Shown here piece by piece: positions 20,110 to 29,149 of a stretch of 64,000 nucleotides of DNA. The notes under the pieces were generated by a model that did no database searches, had not been told where the DNA came from, and was given only the letters and a program-made list of their open reading frames with translations. The stretch's first letter is position 1; the number at the start of each line of letters is the position of its first letter. A program made the translations under genes and the position numbers. Source of the stretch: Carettochelys insculpta (Eukaryota > Chordata > Testudines > Carettochelyidae); contig NC_134167.1 in the NCBI RefSeq assembly GCF_033958435.1, positions 6,158,001-6,222,000 on the forward strand, written 5' to 3'.

Positions 20110-20545
20110 GACTGAGTGTATAGCTTGTTGATCATGAGAGAAATCCTTGTCTGACACTTGTCCCTTTGAATCCTTTACTGAAGTCTACATATACTTCAAC
20201 TGTGTATGCTGCACCTTGACATAAAGACTTGACTGTTAATTAGTTTGGTTTGAATGCCATGATACTCCAAGCTGTTCTAGAGTGTATTGTGAGGGAAGTT
20301 ATCAAATGCCTTCTTGAAATTTACAAAAACTTGAAAATGCTTTTTGGCCATTCCAAACTCTCTGCAATGACTATTCTGGGAGTGAAAATGTGGTCAATAC
20401 TTGATCTTCCAGGCTGAAATTCAGTTTGTTTACTGGCGTTGTTTCCATGATTCTGCTGGAGATGGTCAAAATATCAAAAACAGTAATCTAAACAGTTAGA
20501 CTTCATCAGTTTTTCCAACTCTCCTTTCGTTGACAGTACAGAGTT
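20110..20545 (-). pseudogene. Reverse-transcriptase fragment of a non-CR1, non-LTR retrotransposon
   Basis: On the minus strand, in shifting frames, I read NKLNFSLEDQVLTTFSL (compare 'QAGFR..RSC.DQI.TLR' of the RT palm), then SLEWQK followed by a frameshifted KKAFDNFP-like block (motif A region), YHGIQTKLIN (compare 'YGIP.KI.N'), and TSVRQGFLS (compare 'GVRQGCLLSP', motif B). This order is that of an RTE-like or related non-LTR reverse transcriptase and differs from the CR1 pieces in this window. It is inactivated by stops and frameshifts; no endonuclease part was seen. The exact clade is uncertain. Confidence 0.6.
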
Positions 20546-20549
20546 GGTG

Positions 20550-21100
20550 GGGGTAGGAGGTGTCATTTTGGTATTTTAACCAAGTGTTAAACACCTCCCT
20601 GGTGAATTGTTCTTCATCTGCAGCTTTCCCAAGTTTTTTATTGTGTGTCATTGCTACCTACTGCTGTTTTGATTTGCCAAATTCAAAAGTTTCTGGTGGT
20701 GTGTGTCCATTTAACACCTCTTGAAAGTAACAGAGATAGCTGCATAGTTTAACCATCACTTTTTATTCCTCTTCTGTTTAGTCTTTCCTTGTTTTATTTT
20801 TAAAAGGCTATGACTTGTCTGCATTGTATGTAATAATTAACATTACTATCTCTGCATAACCATAGATAAAAATGGGATATTTTAATTTTTATTTTAAAAT
20901 ATTTGTCTGATCTCAGCTATTCACATGCACTTATTCCAAGGACTTTGGGATTATTTTAGTCCATTTCTTTCACTGCTTTTGTTCTGACTTTCCAGAGACA
21001 TACTTTCATAGTTATTTTTACTTTGCATTTAAAAAAAAAAGTCTTGGCTTCCTCATGGGTTTCACCAAGTCTCTGCATTTCAGACAACACTTATTATTAC
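20550..21100. other. No gene recognised; possible flank of the LINE fragment
   Basis: AT-rich sequence between two LINE fragments. It may contain further decayed LINE sequence, but no motif is readable. Confidence 0.4.
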
Positions 21101-21104
21101 TTGA

Positions 21105-21535
21105 AGAACATAAGAACAGCCATACTGGATTAGCTAAAAGGTTCATCTAGCCCAGTATCCTGTCTTCCTACCACGGTGAATGCCAGGTGCCTGAGAGGGA
21201 GTGAACAGACCAGAACATCAAATGATCCCTCTCCTGTCATCCATTTCCAGCATCTGACAAACAGAAGCTAAGGTCACCATTTCTATACATCCTGGCAAAT
21301 AGCCATTGATGGACCTAACCTCCATTAACTTATCTAACTCTTTTTCTGAACCTGTAAAATTCCTGGTCTTCATCACATCCTCTAGCAAGGAGTTCCACAG
21401 GTTGACTATGCATTGTGTGAAAAAATATTCCTTTTGTTTGTTTCAAATCTGTTGTCGATTAACTTGATTTGGTGACCCCCCAGTTCTTGTGTTATGGGAA
21501 CAAGTAAAGAACTTTTCCTTATCCTTTGGCATGCT
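21105..21535 (-). mobile_element. CR1 LINE fragment (3' region)
   Basis: Plus-strand reading is the reverse complement of CR1: GAACATAAGAACAGCCATAC, CATCTAGCCCAGTATCCTGT, AATGCCAGGTGCC, then CTAGCAAGGAGTTCCACAGG and AACTTGATTTGGTGACCCCC. This is the best preserved of the three copies of this CR1 subfamily (with 8.4 and 32.9 kb). 5'-truncated. Confidence 0.88.
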
Positions 21536-21539
21536 GCTT

Positions 21540-22360
21540 GGTAGAATGGATATTTTGTTGACTGATTTTTTTTTAATGTAGTCTGGTTTTTTGTTTTTTT
21601 TTTAATCAGTAAAGCTGAGAGGGGGACACTGGTGTCTGGGCAGCCCAGAGTCTCCATAATAAGTGCCCAGGCTTGCACCCGGAGAGGTACTCCAGCATTG
21701 CTGAACAGCGTTGCATCAACACGGGAGGCAACAGACACCGGTTATCTGTAAATGAAGTCCTCAACTGAAACTATAAAGGGCATGATCCATAGTCTATGCA
21801 GACTGAAGGATGCCTACTGCTACTACTACAAAGGCTAGGTTATTGGCCTATAGCTCATCACCCAAGCAGGAGGACCAAATAACTGTTTTGCATTTGGCTC
21901 CTATCCTTTGCTTATCTGGGTTGGGTAGTCCTACCAGGAGTTACCATTCCCACCAGCTTAGCTCAGTGTCTTTGGAGAACACAAGCCTTCCTGCCATATC
22001 AGATTGCAATCCCTCAGGAGGCAACTGAGAAGCACAATTTAAATGGAGCTTCTTGAGGCAAAAAGAGATCCTCCTACTAAAAAGAATAGGAGGAAAGAAG
22101 AAATACCTGTTATGCTCTTCTGAGCTACTGTCTCAAAATGCAGTAGTGGTTTGTCAGATGTCTCTTTGCCCCTTGTTTCCTTACTTAGAGGAAAATAAAA
22201 CATTTGTGGCTGTTTTTTGTGATAAATATGTAGATCCTTTTAAAGTACTTGGCTTATATTACCCACACACCTACCAGGTGTGGTTCCCTGACCCCTGTAG
22301 TGGCACTTAGGCCACTTACAGAGAGAAAGAATGAGTCTCCTTTACAACCTTAGCTGACAG
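21540..22360. other. No gene recognised
   Basis: Anonymous; T-runs at 21570-21605. Frames of 72-110 codons carry no motif. Confidence 0.5.
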
Positions 22361-22367
22361 CCAGATG

Positions 22368-22430
22368 GCTTTTAGCTCAAGCGGTAGAGGTTCATGTACC
22401 AGAAGTCCAAGGTTTGGTTCCACCTGTCCG
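22368..22430 (+). other. tRNA-like segment with A and B boxes (SINE head or tRNA pseudogene)
   Basis: TTTAGCTCAAGCGGTAGAGG matches a pol III A box (TRGCNNAGYGG) and GGTTTGGTTCC, about 38 bp later, matches a B box (GGTTCGANTCC) with two differences. Acceptor-stem ends do not pair, so it is not a functional tRNA. It differs from the tRNA-Lys-type SINE used elsewhere in the window. Confidence 0.5.
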
Positions 22431-22434
22431 TATT

Positions 22435-23375
22435 AAACTTGCACTATGAACCCTTGTTATAACAAGACCTACTTATCTCTATTCATGTCATTTTTGTCTC
22501 CTCTTCTCAAAGTTTCAACAAGATAATTACTTCTAAGGTGGTAGGGAGGGTCAGTAATGCATTTTCCTATACCTGCCTGACTCAGATAAGCAAGTAGACC
22601 AGGCCCCTGCCTCCATCAGCCTAGGGACCGTGACAAAACCCTCTAGTGCAGGCGTAGCCGAAGAGACAAGACTAACTTTGCTGGTTGATGATATTTTCCA
22701 GTTATAGAAAAATCTCTAATACAGCCCAGTCCCAGTTTAAAAGTGGCAGGAAAACAAGTGATTACCAGTAAGTAGGTAAAAGCATTTTCAGACCATTCAC
22801 GAACATCTCTGTAATAGTGGTTTAGATAATCCAAAAAAAAAAAAATATCCCACAGTTCCACTTCACTCTTGTGTTTATTTTTGGCTTGCTGCTTTATTAG
22901 GAAATGCCAGTAGCAGTACATAATCTTTTAAAAGGTTTTGTCACTGAAAAAAGTTGTGTTGGGGACAAGTGTCTTTCTATGATAGTTTATTCCTAGGCCA
23001 CCAATATCTGAAGCCTTTGCAGGCACTATAGCAACTGTGCTGGAGGAAAAAAATGTTTTAAAGAAAAATATTTGGTGTCAGCATCCAGCATTTGGGACAT
23101 TGAGTAGTTCTCAAGTGTTATTACAGATAATGATTTTTTTGAAAAAGCTTGTCCCTTCCTGCTGAGAAGCACTTCACTTGTTTTTCTCGCAAGTATTGGA
23201 ACTGCTTTGAAATTCAGACCTGCAATTCTAGCTCTGTGAAGGTAAGTAATGCAACAGAAACAAAGGTGTATACTTCTGTAGTGCTCAGATACCACAGTAA
23301 TGGATGCAATGTAAAAACCAAGGCAGACTGTTCAACCATATTCTTCTGCAACTGAAGAATCATCCCAGAAATCTT
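22435..23375. other. No gene or clear repeat recognised
   Basis: AT-rich anonymous sequence with an A-run at 22835-22847. Confidence 0.5.
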
Positions 23376-23379
23376 TTTA

Positions 23380-23475
23380 AAAAGTTTATTTCCTATAACA
23401 ATGCTTTGTGTTCACAATGCCCCATGAGGTAAATCTTACTACACCCATTTTACGTGTTTTTAGTATTTTGGGGAA
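23380..23475 (-). mobile_element. Possible MIR-like fragment
   Basis: CCCCATGAGGTAAATCTTAC followed by CCCATTTTACGTG resembles reverse-complement MIR ('ccttgtgaggtaggtattatta..cccattttacag'). Only this core is visible, so the call is weak. Confidence 0.35.
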
Positions 23476-23589
23476 GCAGACAGGAAAGACTTGCATCAGA
23501 AGCATAAATAGCAAGGAGGGAGAGGAGATAGTCAAGCACAAATTTGGACACAAGAACAAATGGCTATCAACAAGCTTAGAAACCTTCAC

Positions 23590-24205
23590 CTAATTTAAGG
23601 CTAACTCTAAAAGGAGTGAAGTTGTGGAAAAGCCTTTCAAGGAGAACAATTAAGATTTAAAATACCTAACTGGCTTCAAGACTGAGCTTGATATGTTTAT
23701 GGAGGGGATGGTATGATGGGACTGCCTTGAATGGTATGTGGTCCACTGGAAACTGCCAGTAATAAAAAGCCGTAACACCCAGAGACAGGACAGTGGGAGG
23801 GAGGGATCTGTAGCAACGGTGAGAATTCTTTCCCAGGCATCTGTCTAGTGGACTGTGCCCACATGCTTGGGGTCTGGTTGATCACTGTATTTGGCATTGG
23901 GAAGGAATTCTGGCCCCTAGATTAGATGGGCAGAGACCCTGTTAATTTGGGGGTGGGGTAAACTTCTGCAGTATGGGGGCACAGGTCAGTGGCAGGTTTA
24001 AACAATAACCTTTTGTTTTGATAGGTTTAAACAAGTGTAAGTGATGAACTCACCCTAACTTGAAGTCTTTAAACCACAGCTTGAGAACTTCAGGAATTCA
24101 GCCAGATGTCAGGGAACTATTGCAAACGAGGTTCTCTGACATGCAATATGCAGGCGGTTACATGAAATTATCACACTGGTAGCCCCTTCTGGACTTAGCA
24201 GGATG
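23590..24205 (+). mobile_element. CR1 LINE 3' end, second subfamily
   Basis: In order: GGAGTGAAGTTGTGGAAAAG (end of ORF2, reading GVKLWKSLS), TTTATGGAGGGGATGGTATG, GAGAATTCTTTCCCAGGCAT, CCCACATGCTTGGGGTCTG, GGGAAGGAATTCTGGCCCC, AACTTGAAGTCTTTAAACCA and CACTGGTAGCCCCTTCTGGA. This is the long CR1 3' UTR, distinct from the copies at 26.4, 34.6 and 37.4 kb. The ORF2 end carries stops; the element is 5'-truncated. Confidence 0.85.
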
Positions 24206-24487
24206 TCTCTTACCTGTATGCAGCAGAGCCTGGGGCTAAGACCTGATAACAGTAGGCATCTCACCTGAGGTCAATCAGGCAGTTTAATATAAAGACCTTC
24301 AGGGATGTGGCTGAAAATAAGCTTGGAAGTGAGGCTGAGGTTAAGCCAGAGATGGTTGGCAACTGGCCATTTCAGGTAAAGATTTTATATTAGATTATTT
24401 TGTGATTTTATTTGAGGATTCTGATTGGATTGAGTATTAAATAATACCAGAAAGGGATGCTGTAAGAACTCTAGAGAATGTTTATTA

Positions 24488-24689
24488 TTTACAGGCAATA
24501 TTCCCTATAAAATGAGCACCTGAGCAGCATCCAGGAGATATTCAAATGCCACCCAGCTGATTAGCAGAGTGCCCACAGCTAGCAGCATGTATGTCTATTG
24601 GTGGTGCACATTTGCACATGCCTGGGTGCACATAGCAAAATTTATTCTGCACATGGGTAGGAAAAAAAAGAGGGAATATTACTTATGGG
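24488..24689. mobile_element. hAT-like short element, copy 2, with 8-bp TSD
   Basis: Element 24496-24681 (186 bp) starts CAATATTCCCT and ends AGGGAATATTA, inverted ends matching at 10 of 11. Flanks are TTTACAGG (24488-24495) and CTTATGGG (24682-24689), which differ only by three transitions. Interior GAGCACCTGAGCAGCATCCA and AAAATTTATTCTGCACATG link it to the copies at 1.8 and 34.2 kb. Confidence 0.82.
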
Positions 24690-24790
24690 GTCAATAAGAG
24701 GGGGACTATGAGAGGCAAATCAACTTTAGTAACCACATTAGTACTCCATGTATCTGATTCACCATTGCCTTGCGTAGTCCTACATATCAA

Positions 24791-24977
24791 CAGCTCTCAA
24801 CCTTCCAGTGTACTAGACCCCTTTCAGGAGTTGGGTTGTCTTTCACACCTTGGCTTTCACCTTACTTTAAAATCTACTTGCTTATAAAAATAGATATAAA
24901 CAAGCAAATGTCTCATTCTTGAAAAAATACTTGCTTGTTTTAACATCAATGATATTGTATTTACATATCAATGTATG
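24791..24977 (+). mobile_element. hAT-like element, left part only
   Basis: CAGCTCTCAACCTTCCAGTG, then GTACTAGACCCCTTTCAGGAG and CTACTTGCTTATAAAAATAG, follow the left end of a common turtle hAT element (CAGYGGTTCTCAACC...). It continues to about CAATGTATGGTA, where another element begins. The right end was not found. Confidence 0.65.
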
Positions 24978-25154
24978 GTACAGGTTGAGCCATATTAGTC
25001 CAGCAACAGCTGCAGTCCAACATGATTTGAGTTAGTGGACCGTCCACTTACCCTGGATGTGGCCAAGATTCTTCCGGTCCCATAAAGTTTGTTTACAGCC
25101 ACCCGTTCCAGCTCTCAGTGTTCTGTGCTGTTATTTAGCTGTAATTGACCCCTA
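24976..25154 (+). mobile_element. CAGGTTGARCC-ended DNA element, left part
   Basis: Starts GTACAGGTTGAGCCATATTAG, the inverse of the right ends at 28.1 and 32.3 kb. The interior TCCCATAAAGTTTGTTTACA and GCTCTCAGTGTTCTGTGCTG recurs at 32.14-32.21 kb in the same orientation. It joins the next element at CCCCTAA. Confidence 0.7.
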
Positions 25155-25480
25155 AGGCTATGTCTACACCACAGTGATCTTTTGACAGAAGTTACTGTCA
25201 GAAGATATCTTCTGACAAAACTTCTGTTGACAGATCATGGCCACACGCAAAAGTGGATTTCTCTGTTGATTTGTTATTTCAACAGAATGGCCAACCAGAA
25301 GCACAGCAGAAAAGGCTGCCAGGTGACCCAGAAGCCCTGTGTGTCGACAGAGGGCCCCACAGGGCATCCACACAGCTTTTTTGTAAACAGATTCTGTTGA
25401 GAAAGGCATTCTGCCTCATGGGGGAGAGGTAGAAGGCTGTTGTCAAAAGCACCAAGTTCTGTTTGGTGCTGTTTTTATTT
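25155..25480 (+). mobile_element. Harbinger-like element, TTTTGTCAACAAAA family, copy 2 (right-truncated)
   Basis: Begins TAA (25153-25155) then GGCTATGTCTACACCACAGTG. GAAGTTACTGTCAGAAGATA, CTTCTGTTGACAGATCATGG and GAGGGCCCCACAGGGCATCC parallel the 38.8 kb copy. It stops before the expected right inverted end. Confidence 0.75.
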
Positions 25481-25489
25481 TTTTTCTAT

Positions 25490-26200
25490 CTAGTGATCCT
25501 GATTCCGAATCCAGAGGGGGAGCCTTACTTTGATTGGACTGCAAGTTACTAGGGATACTTGAAATTAAGGCTCTTTTATTTAGATTGAATTTTCAATCCT
25601 GAGTGGTGCTTGGTCAGTAGCCTTAAGCTGCTCTGACATTTAGGCTTAGTGTGGCTCTGACAGCCTCCAAGCACAGATCATAATTACAGCAGTGGGGATG
25701 GAATGCTACCTGAATCCAGGGGTTCCAGCCTGCAACTAAGCTACTGCTGTTTGTGAGCGTCCCTCACAGCTAAAGTGATTGCACAATGACAGAGAGTCTG
25801 CTTGCCTGACACTCTGAATTATATTTAAACAATGTGGTCCCATTTCTCAGGGGACCCATTGGTGCACTTACAAGCTCTTTAAGGCCTTGGTCGGGATGAA
25901 TAAAAACTGAGGGATTTCAACTGGGGTCTTATGCAGCAAGACTAGCACTGTGTATAGAGTTAGGCCTAGATTTTTAAAGGTATTTAGGCATGGCTACACT
26001 CAGCATATGAAATGTCTGCTTCACATAGGAGCCTAAGTCATCTTTTCAAAAGTGGCTTAGGCACATAAGTGTTGTTGGCGCCTAAATCCCATTCATTCCA
26101 AGGCCTCTCCATATCCAACAAGCAGTGCCAACTAGTTACAAACATGGAAGGAGAATCTTGTTAAGGCACTGAACTGAACCTGGGATTTCTTGAGTCCAAG
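25490..26200. other. Mostly anonymous; possible old repeat at 25960-26110
   Basis: AGGCCTAGATTTTTAAAGGT, TTTAGGCATGGCTACACTCAG and GCGCCTAAATCCCATTCATT resemble an ancient 'taggcacctaaatcccatt' repeat of reptiles and birds; a similar stretch lies at 29.2-29.37 kb. No gene seen. Confidence 0.4.
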
Positions 26201-26287
26201 CGCATTTTTTGTCTTGTCAAATTTCCTGGCTGCCCTTGGACAACTCACTTAATCTCTGTAAGGCTCATCTTGCCATCTGTTTAAAAA

Positions 26288-26302
26288 ATATATATATATA
26301 TT
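26288..26302. repeat. Short (TA)n tract
   Basis: Short alternating TA run next to the CR1 3' end. Confidence 0.8.
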
Positions 26303-26412
26303 TTTGTCTTCCACTGTGTCTTTGTCTTTTATGTGTGCAACATAAAATCTTCAGGGCAGGGACTGTCTTTTACAGAAGACTAGAACTGGAAGGGACCTCA
26401 CAAGGTCATGAA

Positions 26413-27580
26413 GTCCAGTCATTTACATATAGCAGGACCAAGCACCATCCAGATCATCTCTGACAGGTGTTTGTCTAACATGCTCTTAAATATCTCCAGT
26501 GGTGGAGATTCCACAACAGCCTTTTGCAATTTATTCCAGTGCTTAGCCACCCTGAAAGGAAGTTGTCTTTTTTTTTTCTTAATGTCCATCCTAAACTTCA
26601 CGTGCTGCAATTTAAGTCTATTGCTTCTTCTCCTATTATCCATTTAAAAAGAATATTTTTCTCCTCCTTGTAACATTCTTTTAGGTACTTGAAAGCTGTT
26701 ATCTCCCCTCTGTCTTCTCTTTTCTAAACAAAGCAAACCAAATTCTTTCAATCTTCCCTCAGAGGTCATACTTTTCTAGAATTTTAATAATTTTTGTTGC
26801 TTTTCTCTACACCTTCTCCAGTTTCTCAATGTCTTTCCTGAAATGTGGCACCCAGAACTGGACACAATACTATAGCTGAGGCATCATCAGTGCAGAGTAG
26901 AAGAGAAAAATTACTTCTTGTGTATTGCTTGCAACATGCCTGTTAAGACATCCCATAATAAATTACTTCTTGTGTATTGCTCACAACATGCCTGTTAAGA
27001 CATCCCATAATCATGTTTGCTTTTTTTGCAACAGCATCACACTGTTTAGACTGTGATCCTCTATGACACCTACATCCTTTTCTGCAGTACCCTTTCCTAG
27101 ACAGCCACTTCCCATTTTATACATGTGAAACTGATTTGTTCTTTGCTAAGTGGAGTACTTTGCATTTGTCCTTATTAAACTTCATCCTATTTGCCTCAGA
27201 CCATTTCTCCAGTTTGTTCAGATCATTTTCATTTATAATCCTATCCTCCAAAGCACTTGCAACCCCTTCCAGCTTGGTATCATCCAGAAACTTTATAAAT
27301 GTACTGTTTATGTCATTATCTAAAACATGAAAGTATTCAACAAAACTGGTCCAAAACAGACCCCTGTGTAACCCCACTTGTAACGTCTTTCCAGCATGAG
27401 TGTGAACCATTGATAACTACTTTCTGAAAATGGACATTATAGTAGCCCCATCTAGGATGTATTTCCCTACTATATTAACAGGAAGGTCATGTGAGATTGT
27501 CTCAAATGCTTTACTAATGTCTAGTTAAACCACACCTACCACTTCTCCCTTATCCACAAGGCTTGTTACCCTGTCAAAGA
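26413..27580 (-). pseudogene. CR1 ORF2 remnant (reverse transcriptase and C-terminal domain)
   Basis: ORF2 of CR1 encodes an endonuclease/reverse transcriptase that copies its own RNA at the target site. Here only the later part remains, on the minus strand in broken frames. I read SGVTQGSVLDQ (a 'GVPQGSVLGP' motif B) after a stop-filled motif A region, FLDDTKLEGV (FADDTKL, motif C, catalytic DD kept), EKWSEANRMKFNKDKCKVLH (the 'W..KW.M.FN.DKCKV.H' block), LCLEKRRQRGD, and a last frame with VAKHWNKL and PPLEIFKSMLDKHLS. Stops and frameshifts separate the blocks, so it cannot make protein. Confidence 0.9.
26911..27014. repeat. 52-bp tandem duplication inside CR1
   Basis: TTACTTCTTGTGTATTGCTT (26911) recurs at 26963 (TTACTTCTTGTGTATTGCTC). 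Both units end around CATCCCATAAT and differ at only a few sites. CR1 relatives normally have one copy here, so the duplication happened after insertion. Confidence 0.92.
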
Positions 27581-27656
27581 CAGCCGTGAAGCTGGTCTGA
27601 CCTGGTTTGTTCTTTAGAAAGCCATACTGTTACTTAATTCCTTGTTACCTTCCAGG

Positions 27657-27760
27657 GCTACGGTAATACTATCACATTTTGCAGACAAAACCCCAGTTTT
27701 GTCAACAAAACTGATGGAAAGTCCACACACAAAATGTATTTTGTTGACAGTTTCTTTCCT
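27657..27760. mobile_element. Harbinger-like element fragment
   Basis: GGCTACGGTAATACTATCAC, then CCCAGTTTTGTCAACAAAAC, GTCCACACACAAAATG and TTTTGTTGACAG, look like the right side, inverted, of the TTTTGTCAACAAAA family. It abuts the CR1 5' break. The other end is not clear. Confidence 0.6.
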
Positions 27761-28029
27761 GGCACAGAAGTGAAGGCCTTGTCTTGATCAGGAGCAGTCT
27801 GTTGAAAATTCTGGAAATGACCATGTTCCTGGCCTAGTAATAGTGTTGAACAGACTAAAAAAACTACTTGTCTTGTGCCCATCTGGGTGGTCTTCCACCT
27901 GTCAGTTGGCTGAACCCTAGTTTAATGGCATGAAGCCTATTGCATGATACACAGGTCATCACCACTTAGGCTGATCTTGTGGTCTGGTTTAGGAATGACT
28001 CAGGCTTAAGCAGGCTCATCACAAGCTAC

Positions 28030-28136
28030 TCCAGTAATATTCTACAAGTTGCACCTCCTAAAATTCCCCAATAAGTTTGGACTCTCAGCAAAATAATGAG
28101 AGAGTGCCAGACTAGAGAGGTTCAACCTGTACTTCA
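28030..28136 (+). mobile_element. CAGGTTGARCC-ended DNA element, right end
   Basis: GTGCCAGACTAGAGAGGTTC followed by AACCTGTAC is the right terminal inverted repeat matching the left end at 24.98 kb. The interior immediately left does not match the 32.06-32.36 kb copy well, so it may be a separate truncated copy. Confidence 0.6.
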
Positions 28137-28139
28137 TGG

Positions 28140-29070
28140 GTGTGATCCCAAACCCACTAAAACCAGCTGAAAGAGTTCTCACTTCCGATCAGCTCCTCTA
28201 TGAATTCTCCCCTGCTTATTTTACCTTGGTCTGTTACAACTCTCAATACAAATCATGTATTTTAAAAAGAGGGAGGGATTTTGTAATAATTAGAATTGTT
28301 CTGTGCATTTTATGATGAATGCACTGTAATTAGACACACCTGGTAAAAGCTAAGCTACCAAGAGGCAGCTTTGATGCAAATTTAATAGCCTCTCAGACCA
28401 TGATAATCGCTACCAATTCCAGGCTGAGACTCCAGGCAATTACTGGACTTCAAATGATCATACTGGTACAGCACGGCCTTGTGTTTGCAACTTTGGCCAA
28501 TCAGCAGTGGCAGCAGCAGCTCACTGAAGTGAAAGCTGCTTAACCTTAGAGGGATATTTACAATCTTACCTGTGCAAGACTGTCTCTATCTCAGCTGGCT
28601 CTGAAGCAGCTTCTGCACTCCCGAGGCAAATTAAAAATGAAATCCATGAAGAATTGACAGGCAACTTCCTAGAACTCTGAACAACTCTAATTATGTTACA
28701 ATACCTTTCAGATGGCTTACCAAAAATAATCTCTCTGAGATTTGAGGACTCCAGGATTGGTAGAATTTCCCTTAAGAGTTTCACTTGATATGCTCTGGAA
28801 GTCTCCTACATTGCACGTTAATGGAGGAAACAGTTGTCAGGGTTTGTACTGCTAAATGCATTACTTGGTTTTACTTATGCAGAAAGTAATATGGAAATGT
28901 CTCATTTATAAATTTAAAGCCTGAATATATCAGTTTATAATCAGTAAGCATGCATGCTATCTATACAAAGAAAGAAAACTTTACAAAAATAGGAGACAAC
29001 TAATTAAGAGTGAAACCTTGCTGGTATCACAGAAATAATTTAAATAAATAATTGGCAGGAAGGCTAGTGC
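28140..29070. other. No gene or clear repeat recognised
   Basis: Anonymous AT-rich sequence; frames are under 75 codons. Confidence 0.55.
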
Positions 29071-29074
29071 AGGA

Positions 29075-29140
29075 GATGATTTAGTTCCTTGAACTGCTAC
29101 TGATTAACTATGTGACCTTGGGCAAGTCACTTAGGTGGAT
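29075..29140 (+). mobile_element. MIR-like core fragment
   Basis: CTATGTGACCTTGGGCAAGT followed by CACTTAGG is the highly conserved MIR core. The 3' half is lost. Confidence 0.75.
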
Positions 29141-29149
29141 TTGAAAACA

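Larger units (their letters stand above)
26370..27655 (-). mobile_element. CR1 LINE, 5'-truncated, about 1.3 kb
   Basis: The 3' end lies at 26370 (reverse complement of GGGACCTCACAAGGTCATGA and the preceding tail). The body extends to 27655, where a Harbinger-like end interrupts or truncates it. It carries the end of ORF2 from RT motif A onward and a short 3' UTR. A 52-bp internal tandem duplication is listed separately. Sequence decay and stops show it is an old, dead insertion. Confidence 0.92.
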
